From a virus, in the IMG/VR virus record IMGVR_UViG_3300027043_000011, positions 1 through 49,186 of that record: 49,186 nt of DNA. One strand, given 5' to 3'. Made by a program: the position numbers and the translations under genes. This document shows positions 27,768 to 37,025 of this stretch, in pieces; positions within the stretch are counted from its first letter, which is position 1; every line of letters begins with the position of its first letter. The notes beneath the pieces were generated by a model. The model was not told the origin of the DNA and searched no databases. It saw only the letters and a program-made list of their open reading frames with translations.

Positions 27768-28045
27768 TTCGGGTCCTCCGCATGTTTCTTCGCCTGACCG
27801 ATCTGATAAGGCATCCATTCGCAGTACATCTCATTAAAGGCCGGCGGATCGCTGCCTTCTTGCTGTAAGCGAACACTGGTCTTGGAGAAGTGATGCCCAT
27901 TGTGGTCGATAACAGATAGATTGACCATTATGTCGCTATGTACATAGGCAACAATGGCCGCCATTGGCTGTGCATCATCCACCACGTCAGGCTGATATGA
28001 TCGCCAGAACCATACGATCCTTCCAACTGTCGGTTTAATGACCAT
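27764..28045 (-). CDS. Conserved small phage protein upstream of Acb2/Tad2
   Basis: The ATG at 28043-28045 (MVIKPTVGRIVWFWRSYQPD) gives 93 residues. The start overlaps the holin-like gene by 11 bases and the stop overlaps the Acb2-like start (ATGA). The pattern PTVGRIVWFW, then AAIVAYVHSDIMVNLSVID and CEWMPYQIGQA is a small beta-barrel-like protein that I recall as widespread and uncharacterised in phages and prophages, often near small counter-defence genes. Its function is unknown; a role in counter-defence is a guess from context. Confidence 0.65.
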   Translation of the reverse strand: MVIKPTVGRIVWFWRSYQPDVVDDAQPMAAIVAYVHSDIMVNLSVIDHNGHHFSKTSVRLQQEGSDPPAFNEMYCEWMPYQIGQAKKHAEDPK

Positions 28046-28232
28046 TGCTGCCTCCATTCTTCGACGCCGCATTGTGAAGATAGATACCGGTGGCCGCTGC
28101 GCCAAGGCCAACGACATCTGTAGTGATTGCTGCTACCTGATCACCAGTAAGGTGATATCGACTGGCGAGCCATGCCATTCCTGCGGTTACGGCGTATGCC
28201 CCAGCCGATTGAGCAAGTACCTTGAAGTCCAT
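28035..28232 (-). CDS. Holin-like small membrane protein
   Basis: A 65-residue protein with two hydrophobic segments (SAGAYAVTAGMAWLAS and VAAITTDVVGLGAAATGIYL) separated by a short polar turn (RYHLTGDQ), and a polar C terminus (NAASKNGGSNGH). Size and topology resemble the Pam3-gp28 type of putative holin. It would make membrane lesions that release the muralytic enzyme encoded at 2802-3413. It opens the coupled cassette that contains the counter-defence genes. Confidence 0.6.
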   Translation of the reverse strand: MDFKVLAQSAGAYAVTAGMAWLASRYHLTGDQVAAITTDVVGLGAAATGIYLHNAASKNGGSNGH

Positions 28233-28241
28233 TCCTGCCTC

Positions 28242-31200
28242 CTATCTATAAGGTTTGTCTTTACCGATTGCTCTCAGGAACCGTTCCACCATATCCGGGC
28301 GATCCTCTCTTGGGCGTTCCTCGCCCTTCGTCATGCCCCTCCACCAATCGCCCTCGTTCTGTGGATGGGCATTTCCATGTTCGAGATCGTAGACATACCT
28401 CATCATGTTCCCGATCTCGGCGTTGCTTAATCCAGTAGCAACTCCAATCGCTGTATTGGCATGCTTAATGATCTTACCAGCGGATTTTGGATCGTAACTC
28501 TTGTGATCAGCGATGTCACGATAGAGATCACGCCCAGCACTGATTGGTGTTCCAAGCAGTCCGAGGTTTGGATCACCGCCGCCAAGCACAGAATGGACGA
28601 AATCGCGGACTCCAACCCACGAAGCTGACAGCGATAGGGCCAAGTCCGCTGTGGCATCCCAGGCCTTCTCGGCCCAAGAGTCTTGCTTATACTGGTGCTC
28701 TCCTTTTCGTGGCGTGACCCAGGCCTCGACCATTGCCAAAAAGATAACGTAGAAGAAAATCCCAGCAATAAAGCTAGTTCCTTTTCGTACGCCATCGATC
28801 GCTTCCTGAGAAGTACTCTTTCCAGACGCGACTCGGGCACGCCAGGCAAGCTCGTATTGTCGTTGTGCAATGTGATTGAAGAAAACATAGAAGCTCGTAA
28901 TCCACTGCTGAAGTGCACCACCTTGCATGATTGGCGGACGATTCGTAACCGCAGTAGAGCCATGAGCACGGCGCACTGCGCGATCAGCGAAGTAGATCGC
29001 ATCACCTGGGCGTGGTACAACACCACTCATATTAATGATCTGTTCCCATGATCTATTCTCGCCAGCAATCTTTGCCATCTGTTTGGCTCGATATTCATTA
29101 TACTCAATATTTCTCCCCTCCATCACTTGAGTATACGCGGCGAGCCATACCGGAACTGCTGTCGCTAGATCGGATCCCGAAACCGGCAGGGTCCCAGCAT
29201 GGAGAATAAACTTCCGCATCGCATCGAGCTTTGCTGGGAGTAGGCTCCTTATCGGTAGGCGTGTTTCGAATGCGCCTGAGACTGTCTCCATAAAATGTTG
29301 ATGTCTGCGCTGAAGTTCGAGCGATGAGTTCATCGCAAAGCGCCAGTTGCTTAGGCCGGAGACAGGATTCAAGTAGAGACTCGCCATCGCCCGAAGGAAA
29401 TCCTTCCCTCCCACTTCCATGATTGAATTGCCTGCCGCTGTGGTTGCGTGCTTCTGGACCGTTCGTGGGTTGAACCCGATCAAGGTACCCATGATGTTTT
29501 GACGCGCGAAGTCTGCCCATACCATAAACGTCCTCTGTGCGGCGTCGTTCATTACGGCGCCGTTCGCCACGTACTTAAGCCAAGGCATTAGGTTGTCGGC
29601 GTACTCTCGACCGTATTTAAGCGCGACGGCGTTCTTGAACCTTGCGTTACCAAAGACCTTTGCAGTATGAAGCACTGCCTCTCGAAAAGCGATATCGTGA
29701 ATCTCTTGGCGCAATCTCCCCGGGATCGCATCCAGTTCGAGTTCGAGTGGGCCTCGATAGTTCGTACGATCTTTGGTATATGCGTTTGCTGTACCAGCGC
29801 GGACGTATTCCTTCGCAAATAGGCCTTCTTCGGAAAGATTCTCGCGGAAGTCGCCAAAGAAAAGGCTATCGTGAACTATAGGATGATACCATCCCTTATA
29901 CACTCCCCATGGTGTTTGAATCGGAAATAGTGGAACGGACTCCGGTGCGATGTCGTTTAGCCTACGATACATTTTATCAGAGAGGCCCTTGAGCTTTGCG
30001 AAGATGTCGCCATGCTTCTGCGCCCAATCCCAATCCCGCTTATTCGTGACGCGGAACAACCAGTTGATAACCTGTTGCGGTTGCAACCCAAATCCGGTCG
30101 CGAGCCGTTCCAGATTATCTGGATTCCCAGCGTTAAGTAGGACCGCCAAGACATTTCGCTTGTACATTGGGATAGGAGTCGTGGCCTTGGTCCAATCCCA
30201 AGTTCCAGCAGGATGACCTGACGTCGGCGTCCAGGCTTCTCTTGGGTCCTTGAAAAGATTGTTCTGAACCCTTTGGTTCAACTGTGAAGTGGAATACGCT
30301 GGGAGCTTCCGATAGGCATTCCCAATCTCAGCGTCGAGAGAGGACTCATAGTTGGCGGCCTCGATCATATCGCGAAGGAAGAGATTAAAGTCCCCAAACG
30401 CCTTGCCATAAGCCCATCGATTAAATAAACTCTCCATTTGAAGATGTACAGCGAGATAGGTTCGTGATAGCTGCTTCACTGATCGCCGACGATAGTCTGG
30501 TGCAAAGTCTTCTCGAAGTGTGTTGATTTGATCGATGAAATTATCAATCGTTTCGTTGAGATCGCGTTTATCACCAGAGACTACGATCTTCTTGACCTCA
30601 CGGCCTGACTTCGCAAGACTTCGCACGGCGTTGAGTAGCTGCCGCGCTTCGAGCACAGTCATATCATCATAATTCCTAAAGTAGCTTGGATCAAGCAACT
30701 CTGGCGCTATCATGATCGGAATGCCTTCGGCCTGCTTCTTTAACACAAATCTATTCAAATCCTGTTCATCATGTGACCTAATCTCTGTCCATACATCCAT
30801 TGGATCGCGAACATGGAAGCCAGAGTAATTTAACAGGAAGTGAATCCAATTCGTGAACTCTTGCTGTACACCAGTGACCTCACGCTTCGAGAAGGTCTTT
30901 ACCAGCTTCTGCAACCGCTTGACATCCTTCTCGATCTCCGTCGCTAGTTTGGCCTTAAGCAGCGCCACATACTGGCCCTGCGCATGGATAAAGGCGTTTC
31001 GTAAATCGCCATTAAGATGAAACTGCTCCATTTGACGTGCCTCGCGGCCAGACTCGCGGAGATATCTTGTGGCCTTAGTTCGACGAAAGTTCTCCCGATC
31101 AACGAGTGCCTTTACCCCCCAAGCGACTGCCTCCTTTGACATTGGTAGACCGGCGCCGATCTCCTGGCCGAGTTGGAGGATACGTTCATGAATCAATTCC

Positions 31201-34200
31201 ATCTGTGTTAAACTAAGGGCATGATCCGTAGCTTCATCAAGACGATCAGCTTGCGTTGGACCGAGCGCTTCTAACGCGTTCTGATAAACCGTGGCCTTCG
31301 TCAACCGCGTGATGATATTCCCCTGGAATCCCTCCGTTATCCTTCGCATGGTCGTCAGGACAGCAAGAAGTTCATCACCATTGTCGTAGCCATAGAAATG
31401 GGCGACGTCGTCAGCGGCGATACCGTTTGCCGAGAACCAATGCGCAGGAAGTTGAGCCCGCGTAGCTTCGTCGACCGATGCTATTCCGATCTTAAACTTC
31501 CGCTTCACCAAGTCATCGTATATCCCAACCTCTGGACGTGACCTAACCTCGGCCTCGACCTCAGGCGTATGTGCAATGACGTAATCCTCCCACTCCCTTG
31601 AATTCATCCGCTCAATGATCTTCTGAGCCTTCTCCCGTCTCCATTGAACGTCCTCGATATCTCGTTGATGAATCATCCGCATGTACTGACGGTACATGCG
31701 CTGGGTACGACCGAACGCCGCACCTTCAGTAAAGGGTAGCGCAGGAGTAGGGGTTGGAGGCTGCCCCTCTCCTGCGCCGTCCGCCGGTGGGGTTGGTGGA
31801 CCCGGCGGAAGTGGTGGTTGTTGAAAACGACGAGGTTCCCCTCTACCATATCTGAAATATTCAAACTCATCCTGCGCAGATGCTACTTCGCCAGCCGCTC
31901 TTAAGAAGTCACCAGAAGGATTAGCTGGTAAGTCAGTATTAGACCGTCGTATATAGTCCCACGCCCGCCTTGGGCTCATTCGAGAACCTATTGCCCTTAC
32001 ACTAGTAGCAATAAAGTCAATAGTTTTATCATCTAACTGTGGAGCCTCATTCTTTAATATAGTTCTAAAAGCCTCTTCTGCTTCCTGAGCCTTACGAAAT
32101 AGATTATCCTGGCGGAACCTTCGCCCTACGCTCGGCGCTTGAGGGGCTTGGCCTTCTTGTCCTCGCTCGGCGCCAGTTTCTGGAAGAAGTCCTGATACAT
32201 CCTCGCTTGCAAGGCTTCCGCTTCCTGATCTGATGATATCGGCGAGAGTGGTGTCTGCTCCGTCTGTGATGGTGGGTGGGAATTGAGTAGTATCGATGGC
32301 GGCAGCTTCGTTGGCATAGACTTTTAACCTTTCATAAGTTTCGGGCGTTGTCGCCGTAGCTTCAGCAACATACTCCGGCTGAACAATACGGCCTGTTTCA
32401 ACGAACCGTGAGATGACACGACGTACGGCGGTGTTCGCGTCAGTCCCCACATGAAGAACCTTGAGTGTATAGCCCATCGAGTCCAGGCGCTGCTTAATGC
32501 CTTGAACCACTTGCGCTGGATTGGCCCCAATTATCGGATGGATAATATTGTCACCGTTCCGCACTGCCATGAGCATAACTTCCTGAGTCAGCCCTTGGCC
32601 TTCGGCTAGCGTTGCGAACAAGCCAGCACCACCAGCATACTCCGGGATTACTGAGCGCATGTCGTCTACATCGATAACCCTCGCGCCCAGCGCTTGTGCT
32701 AGGCCGTAACCGCCAAGTTCCCTTGGCTTCACAACAGTTGTCTTTCCAGCGCCTGGGGGGCCGACCACCACCGTAAGGATTTTCTCCTGACGAATCTGAC
32801 CTTTTGCGAATTCGGCTGTCTTTTCATACAGTTTTGGGATTGCCTCGTTTCCTCGATAGGCCTTTCCGTCGATTACGTACCTGCGCCCTGCTCGCCATGC
32901 TGGATTTCTCGCCTGTTCTTCAGTTGAGGTAGGAGCTAGCGCTGAACGAAGATCAAGGAACTCTTGAACCAATGGGTCCTGGGCGAGTATCTCCCAACGC
33001 AACGCTGGGTTCTTGAGCTTGGCCTCAAGCTGTTGACCTAGCCGATACGGGATATCCGGAAGTGGTGGCGGATTAAGGCCAGCATTCTGTCGGATGAAGT
33101 CGACGTTGTCGACATCTACCTCCGTCATCCGACGCATTTCCTCATCCGTCGCGATGATCTTAGCAAAGACGTTGCGGACGGAGTCAGGAATAGGAAGACC
33201 AAGAGCCGACGCATCACGATACGTATCGACTAGACGCTCCTTGAAATTCTCGAAGACCTTCATCAAGGCAAGGCTTGGAGCTTTGCCTTCCATAAGATAG
33301 ATCAAGCCGGCATCGGCTGCCTTTTCATTATCATCATACGTTAACTGTTGAGGATCAGTGAACTGTCCTCTCTTATATCCAAGCCATTCAAGTATATCGT
33401 CGCGGAGATCGATAGATTTAACACTTGCCCCAGGGCGGATTGCGTCGTGAAATATGTTATGGCTCCAGAGATGAAAGAACTCGTGAGCAAGAGTGTCGGT
33501 GGTATACTCACCTTCGAACAGCCTGATCAGGTTATCACCAACTTTAAGCAGGATATCACCGCGAACACCAGCTGGATTTGAGGGTTGAAGTAGCCGCATG
33601 CCACGTTGCCGTGCCATCTCAACCCGAGCGGCTTGCGGCGTCATGTTTGCTGGCTCGCCCATGCGAGAGAACATCTCGTTCGCAATCACCGAAAATGCAT
33701 CAGCTTGCGGAATGCCAAGCTTCTCCGCCGCCTCCGCACTCGATCCCCAAAGTGTCTCGCTTTCAAGGAACTCTTGCCGAGTCATGTACTGCGCGTAGTT
33801 GTACCAAATCTTATCATAAGCGCCGAGTGGCTGCATCGCGATTTGAAGGATGCGGTCGAGTTCCTCCTGCCGCGCATCAAGGCGATTAATGTTATCACTA
33901 ATCTGCTTTCGAAATGGACTGGCATAAAAGGCATCACGATCCTTGCTACTCTCTAGAAGATCGCTAAGCATTGTGTAGAGGAAGTCCTTGCGATCTTGAA
34001 GTTCCTTCCAAATCGCGTCGTAGTGACCTTGAGGATCAAAGCCGGCCTGCTTGAGTAGATCACCAAAGAATGTAGTCGGCGTACGCGGGCGGTCGCCTTG
34101 TCCAGGCTGACGCTGCCTACGCGAGATCGTCTTTACCATACTCGGCGAAAGCCCAGCATCCCAAAGGTCATTCTTGATCGCATAGCCTCGTCTCTCATAG

Positions 34201-37025
34201 AAGGGAATCAGGCGGTCATTCTCGATGTTTTCGAGGTGAATCTCGTCGATTCCCTTCTCTCTCGCAAGCTCCTCGATGTGCTGGAAGTAGGCCGTGAATG
34301 CTCCAGCCCCACGCATTGCCTCGTCGAAGTTGACATTGGCGATCGTGAGTCGACTCGGCATTCGAAGCGTGCCCTGGCGCGACTGCATTGATGGCATATA
34401 CCGCCAGTACAGCCCCATTCCGCCTTCACCCTTTTCTGGAACTTGGACCCATTCACTTCCACCCATGCTTCTCGCCATAAGCTTTTCAAGACTCTGGGTA
34501 AGCATGGCCTTACCAACACGGAAGTTATCCTGTCGAAACGGCTGTCCAATAATTGGAGCATCGTCCTCGCCCCAACCAAACCTCAGTCCATCTGAAACGT
34601 AGAGATACTCTGGGCTCATACCAGTGTCAATGGCCCGACGGTAATAGTACGCTCCAATAAGGGTTCCGTAGTCTTTCGCTAACTTCTCGTCCATTCCATA
34701 GGTATGAATAAGTCTATCTCGAATCTCCCTTCCGAGTTGTGCAGATTGCGCCTTTGCTCCTATTGGATGGAGATCTTCGGCTTGGAGTCCTGTGACTGAG
34801 GTCGCGTTAGCTCGAAGCTGGCCCATTTGCTTCGCGATGGCGAGGGCTTCGCTTGGATCAACGAAACGGCCGTGTGTAGTAGTGTACCCCTCTTGGACGC
34901 TCTCCGGAGTAACTTCCTGGCCTTGCATCGCCTGGATTGCTTGATCGTACGCTTCGCCATGATCATTCCCTTCAAAAACCTGGCCTCCAACCTGAATCGC
35001 AGGGAGAAATACGTGTTCCTGTGGCTCGCGTTTGATCCCTTCAAGCTCCTTGACATCATTCGGCGACATGTCATCGCCGAGCGCAATGTCATCGGAGAGA
35101 TTCTTGTGAATATCCTGGGGGATGTTGGCGATATATCGAGCAGATGGCGTTGATATAACCCCATAGCCACCGGAGTACCTAAGCTTATCAATCAAGCCCA
35201 TGATGTAGTCATTCGGATTCTTGACGAGTTCGTTGTAGAGCTTAGCTAGCGCCTCAGTACGAATGTGTAAGTCTTGGCTTGGCAGCTTGGCCATAAGCTC
35301 GTTGAACTTCTCAGGTGCTATCGCCTTAATCTGTGTCTTCTCGCCTTCCTTAACCGCGGAGTCGATGATCTGCTTGTTCTCATCGGCCTGTTGGGCTTCG
35401 GCCTTGACTTGAAGCTCCTGTTGAGGATTCCAAAGCTCTATTGGAGATTTAGTCCTATTCCAACGGTCAAGCGCACGGGCCTGCGCTTGCAATCCATCAA
35501 AGCCGCGATCGATCAATGTGCCCGCATCCTTATATGCCTTGATCAAATCCTCTCTAGTAAGCCCATTCATCTCCCAATAGCCAGCCCTACTCTCCCATTC
35601 ATCAGGAGTCATATTGCTATACCATGTAGCCATATTCCTTCTGTCTTGAACGGCCATGGCTTTATCGTAAATAGGCTTATAAAGCTCTCCGCGATAATTA
35701 GTGAAATACTCCTCTGCGAAATTGATCGCGTCGGGATGGAGCCCCTCGGTGATATCGACCGGCTTCGGGAGTCGAGGCAATGCGGCCCGGGCGGTCACAG
35801 CCCCGGCTCCCTGCAGGAAGCCCCGCCGAGTCATATCGGTCGGGCCTTCTTCCTCGCCGAGAACCAATCCTTCAGAGGCAGGACGTTCTAGCCTACCAGC
35901 TGGCGATGGTGTTGGGGGTTCGCCCTCTGGAGGAATAACCTCAAATCCAGGGCCGCCTTCGCGGTAAGGCCGAAATGGAGTACCAGGACGTAGCGCGTAC
36001 CTTCCTCGCCCAACACCCTCCATCAACAGTAGTGGAATCGCGGAACCGATCACGTCTTCGACGTATCCCGGACCGAGGTTCATATCCTGGCTGAGTCGCA
36101 TTCCCTCTAAAATGCGATGAATGCCACCAACTGCTGGTTGCACACCGAAAATCTGAAATAAGATCGACTTGACTGGGCCATTGAGGAAGCGGAACGGGAA
36201 TAGTCCCCAACCAATTCCAGAGAAAGCGCCACCGATCTCGGCTGTCCTCACCGCCCGATTATACGCTCCTTCCGGGTCCTCAGGAGTTGAGGCGATCTCT
36301 TTCTGGAACTGCTCGCCAAGGGTTTGAAGCCCAGAGAACGCGCCAATTGACAATCCACCAGCAACTACGCCAGCAAGCGGATTCTCAGTTGCGGCAGTGA
36401 CACCAGCACCAACTAGGAAGCTTGGCAGTGCAGATGGAAAGGCGTTCGAGAGGCGATAGGCAGTTTTTGCAAAAGCGGAACCAAGATTAAGATTCAGAAC
36501 ATCTTGCCCCAATCCTTCCTCATAGCGAGATGGAGTAATTTGTTCTGCTGATCTACCACCAGCCGCCGTTGATACACCTCTTTGAATTGCCATCCTTGCT
36601 CGAAAGAAGCCCTCTAAAATAGCATCCCAAGAATCTTCCCAGCCAGGATTCTTGGCCTTAAAGTCAGCAGCAAAGTTCCTGGCTCGATCATCAGTAGTCT
36701 GACGTTCTGCAATTGATCTAGCTACCGAAGTCACGCGATCAAGCGCTGGCAAATCGTCTTTGATTAACTGTGCATGAAGCGGATGGGCGTTGACAAAGTC
36801 GGTTAAATCAGGATTCCCAGCAACCACCTGCTGACGCAATTGGCTCTGATACTCATCGTCGAACTTCTGTGGATCACCGCCAATAGTCTCGGCCGGCTTT
36901 CCAGAGAACTTCTCAAGCTGGAAACTCCGCGCAGCATTGTCCGGCTTCATCGACGGGTCCATCGTCGAGAAGCGCGCCTGCGCATTGCTCATATCCTGAA
37001 TAAGCGAATCGTAATAGTTCGTCAT
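28242..37025 (-). CDS. Giant multi-domain ejection (polyvalent) protein
   Basis: At 2927 residues this takes 18 percent of the window. It occupies the place of T7 gp16, the last ejection gene. Visible regions in order: hydrophobic stretches near 200-340; a twin-arginine-like TRRGFLQGAGA at 399-409; a GNAT-like acetyltransferase at about 892-953 (IHLENIENDRLIPFYERRGY); a zinc peptidase HEFFH at 1181-1185 with a downstream NEKAADAG helix; a zeta-toxin-like kinase with Walker A GPPGAGKTT (1422-1430) followed by VIDVDDMRSVIPEY; Pro-rich linkers near 1736-1765; helical regions; and a clear membrane span (SFIAGIFFYVIFLAMVEAWV, 2751-2770). It resembles the polyvalent proteins injected with phage DNA. 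It probably helps form the ejection channel and delivers enzymes into the host. Confidence 0.82.
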   Translation of the reverse strand: MTNYYDSLIQDMSNAQARFSTMDPSMKPDNAARSFQLEKFSGKPAETIGGDPQKFDDEYQSQLRQQVVAGNPDLTDFVNAHPLHAQLIKDDLPALDRVTSVARSIAERQTTDDRARNFAADFKAKNPGWEDSWDAILEGFFRARMAIQRGVSTAAGGRSAEQITPSRYEEGLGQDVLNLNLGSAFAKTAYRLSNAFPSALPSFLVGAGVTAATENPLAGVVAGGLSIGAFSGLQTLGEQFQKEIASTPEDPEGAYNRAVRTAEIGGAFSGIGWGLFPFRFLNGPVKSILFQIFGVQPAVGGIHRILEGMRLSQDMNLGPGYVEDVIGSAIPLLLMEGVGRGRYALRPGTPFRPYREGGPGFEVIPPEGEPPTPSPAGRLERPASEGLVLGEEEGPTDMTRRGFLQGAGAVTARAALPRLPKPVDITEGLHPDAINFAEEYFTNYRGELYKPIYDKAMAVQDRRNMATWYSNMTPDEWESRAGYWEMNGLTREDLIKAYKDAGTLIDRGFDGLQAQARALDRWNRTKSPIELWNPQQELQVKAEAQQADENKQIIDSAVKEGEKTQIKAIAPEKFNELMAKLPSQDLHIRTEALAKLYNELVKNPNDYIMGLIDKLRYSGGYGVISTPSARYIANIPQDIHKNLSDDIALGDDMSPNDVKELEGIKREPQEHVFLPAIQVGGQVFEGNDHGEAYDQAIQAMQGQEVTPESVQEGYTTTHGRFVDPSEALAIAKQMGQLRANATSVTGLQAEDLHPIGAKAQSAQLGREIRDRLIHTYGMDEKLAKDYGTLIGAYYYRRAIDTGMSPEYLYVSDGLRFGWGEDDAPIIGQPFRQDNFRVGKAMLTQSLEKLMARSMGGSEWVQVPEKGEGGMGLYWRYMPSMQSRQGTLRMPSRLTIANVNFDEAMRGAGAFTAYFQHIEELAREKGIDEIHLENIENDRLIPFYERRGYAIKNDLWDAGLSPSMVKTISRRQRQPGQGDRPRTPTTFFGDLLKQAGFDPQGHYDAIWKELQDRKDFLYTMLSDLLESSKDRDAFYASPFRKQISDNINRLDARQEELDRILQIAMQPLGAYDKIWYNYAQYMTRQEFLESETLWGSSAEAAEKLGIPQADAFSVIANEMFSRMGEPANMTPQAARVEMARQRGMRLLQPSNPAGVRGDILLKVGDNLIRLFEGEYTTDTLAHEFFHLWSHNIFHDAIRPGASVKSIDLRDDILEWLGYKRGQFTDPQQLTYDDNEKAADAGLIYLMEGKAPSLALMKVFENFKERLVDTYRDASALGLPIPDSVRNVFAKIIATDEEMRRMTEVDVDNVDFIRQNAGLNPPPLPDIPYRLGQQLEAKLKNPALRWEILAQDPLVQEFLDLRSALAPTSTEEQARNPAWRAGRRYVIDGKAYRGNEAIPKLYEKTAEFAKGQIRQEKILTVVVGPPGAGKTTVVKPRELGGYGLAQALGARVIDVDDMRSVIPEYAGGAGLFATLAEGQGLTQEVMLMAVRNGDNIIHPIIGANPAQVVQGIKQRLDSMGYTLKVLHVGTDANTAVRRVISRFVETGRIVQPEYVAEATATTPETYERLKVYANEAAAIDTTQFPPTITDGADTTLADIIRSGSGSLASEDVSGLLPETGAERGQEGQAPQAPSVGRRFRQDNLFRKAQEAEEAFRTILKNEAPQLDDKTIDFIATSVRAIGSRMSPRRAWDYIRRSNTDLPANPSGDFLRAAGEVASAQDEFEYFRYGRGEPRRFQQPPLPPGPPTPPADGAGEGQPPTPTPALPFTEGAAFGRTQRMYRQYMRMIHQRDIEDVQWRREKAQKIIERMNSREWEDYVIAHTPEVEAEVRSRPEVGIYDDLVKRKFKIGIASVDEATRAQLPAHWFSANGIAADDVAHFYGYDNGDELLAVLTTMRRITEGFQGNIITRLTKATVYQNALEALGPTQADRLDEATDHALSLTQMELIHERILQLGQEIGAGLPMSKEAVAWGVKALVDRENFRRTKATRYLRESGREARQMEQFHLNGDLRNAFIHAQGQYVALLKAKLATEIEKDVKRLQKLVKTFSKREVTGVQQEFTNWIHFLLNYSGFHVRDPMDVWTEIRSHDEQDLNRFVLKKQAEGIPIMIAPELLDPSYFRNYDDMTVLEARQLLNAVRSLAKSGREVKKIVVSGDKRDLNETIDNFIDQINTLREDFAPDYRRRSVKQLSRTYLAVHLQMESLFNRWAYGKAFGDFNLFLRDMIEAANYESSLDAEIGNAYRKLPAYSTSQLNQRVQNNLFKDPREAWTPTSGHPAGTWDWTKATTPIPMYKRNVLAVLLNAGNPDNLERLATGFGLQPQQVINWLFRVTNKRDWDWAQKHGDIFAKLKGLSDKMYRRLNDIAPESVPLFPIQTPWGVYKGWYHPIVHDSLFFGDFRENLSEEGLFAKEYVRAGTANAYTKDRTNYRGPLELELDAIPGRLRQEIHDIAFREAVLHTAKVFGNARFKNAVALKYGREYADNLMPWLKYVANGAVMNDAAQRTFMVWADFARQNIMGTLIGFNPRTVQKHATTAAGNSIMEVGGKDFLRAMASLYLNPVSGLSNWRFAMNSSLELQRRHQHFMETVSGAFETRLPIRSLLPAKLDAMRKFILHAGTLPVSGSDLATAVPVWLAAYTQVMEGRNIEYNEYRAKQMAKIAGENRSWEQIINMSGVVPRPGDAIYFADRAVRRAHGSTAVTNRPPIMQGGALQQWITSFYVFFNHIAQRQYELAWRARVASGKSTSQEAIDGVRKGTSFIAGIFFYVIFLAMVEAWVTPRKGEHQYKQDSWAEKAWDATADLALSLSASWVGVRDFVHSVLGGGDPNLGLLGTPISAGRDLYRDIADHKSYDPKSAGKIIKHANTAIGVATGLSNAEIGNMMRYVYDLEHGNAHPQNEGDWWRGMTKGEERPREDRPDMVERFLRAIGKDKPYR

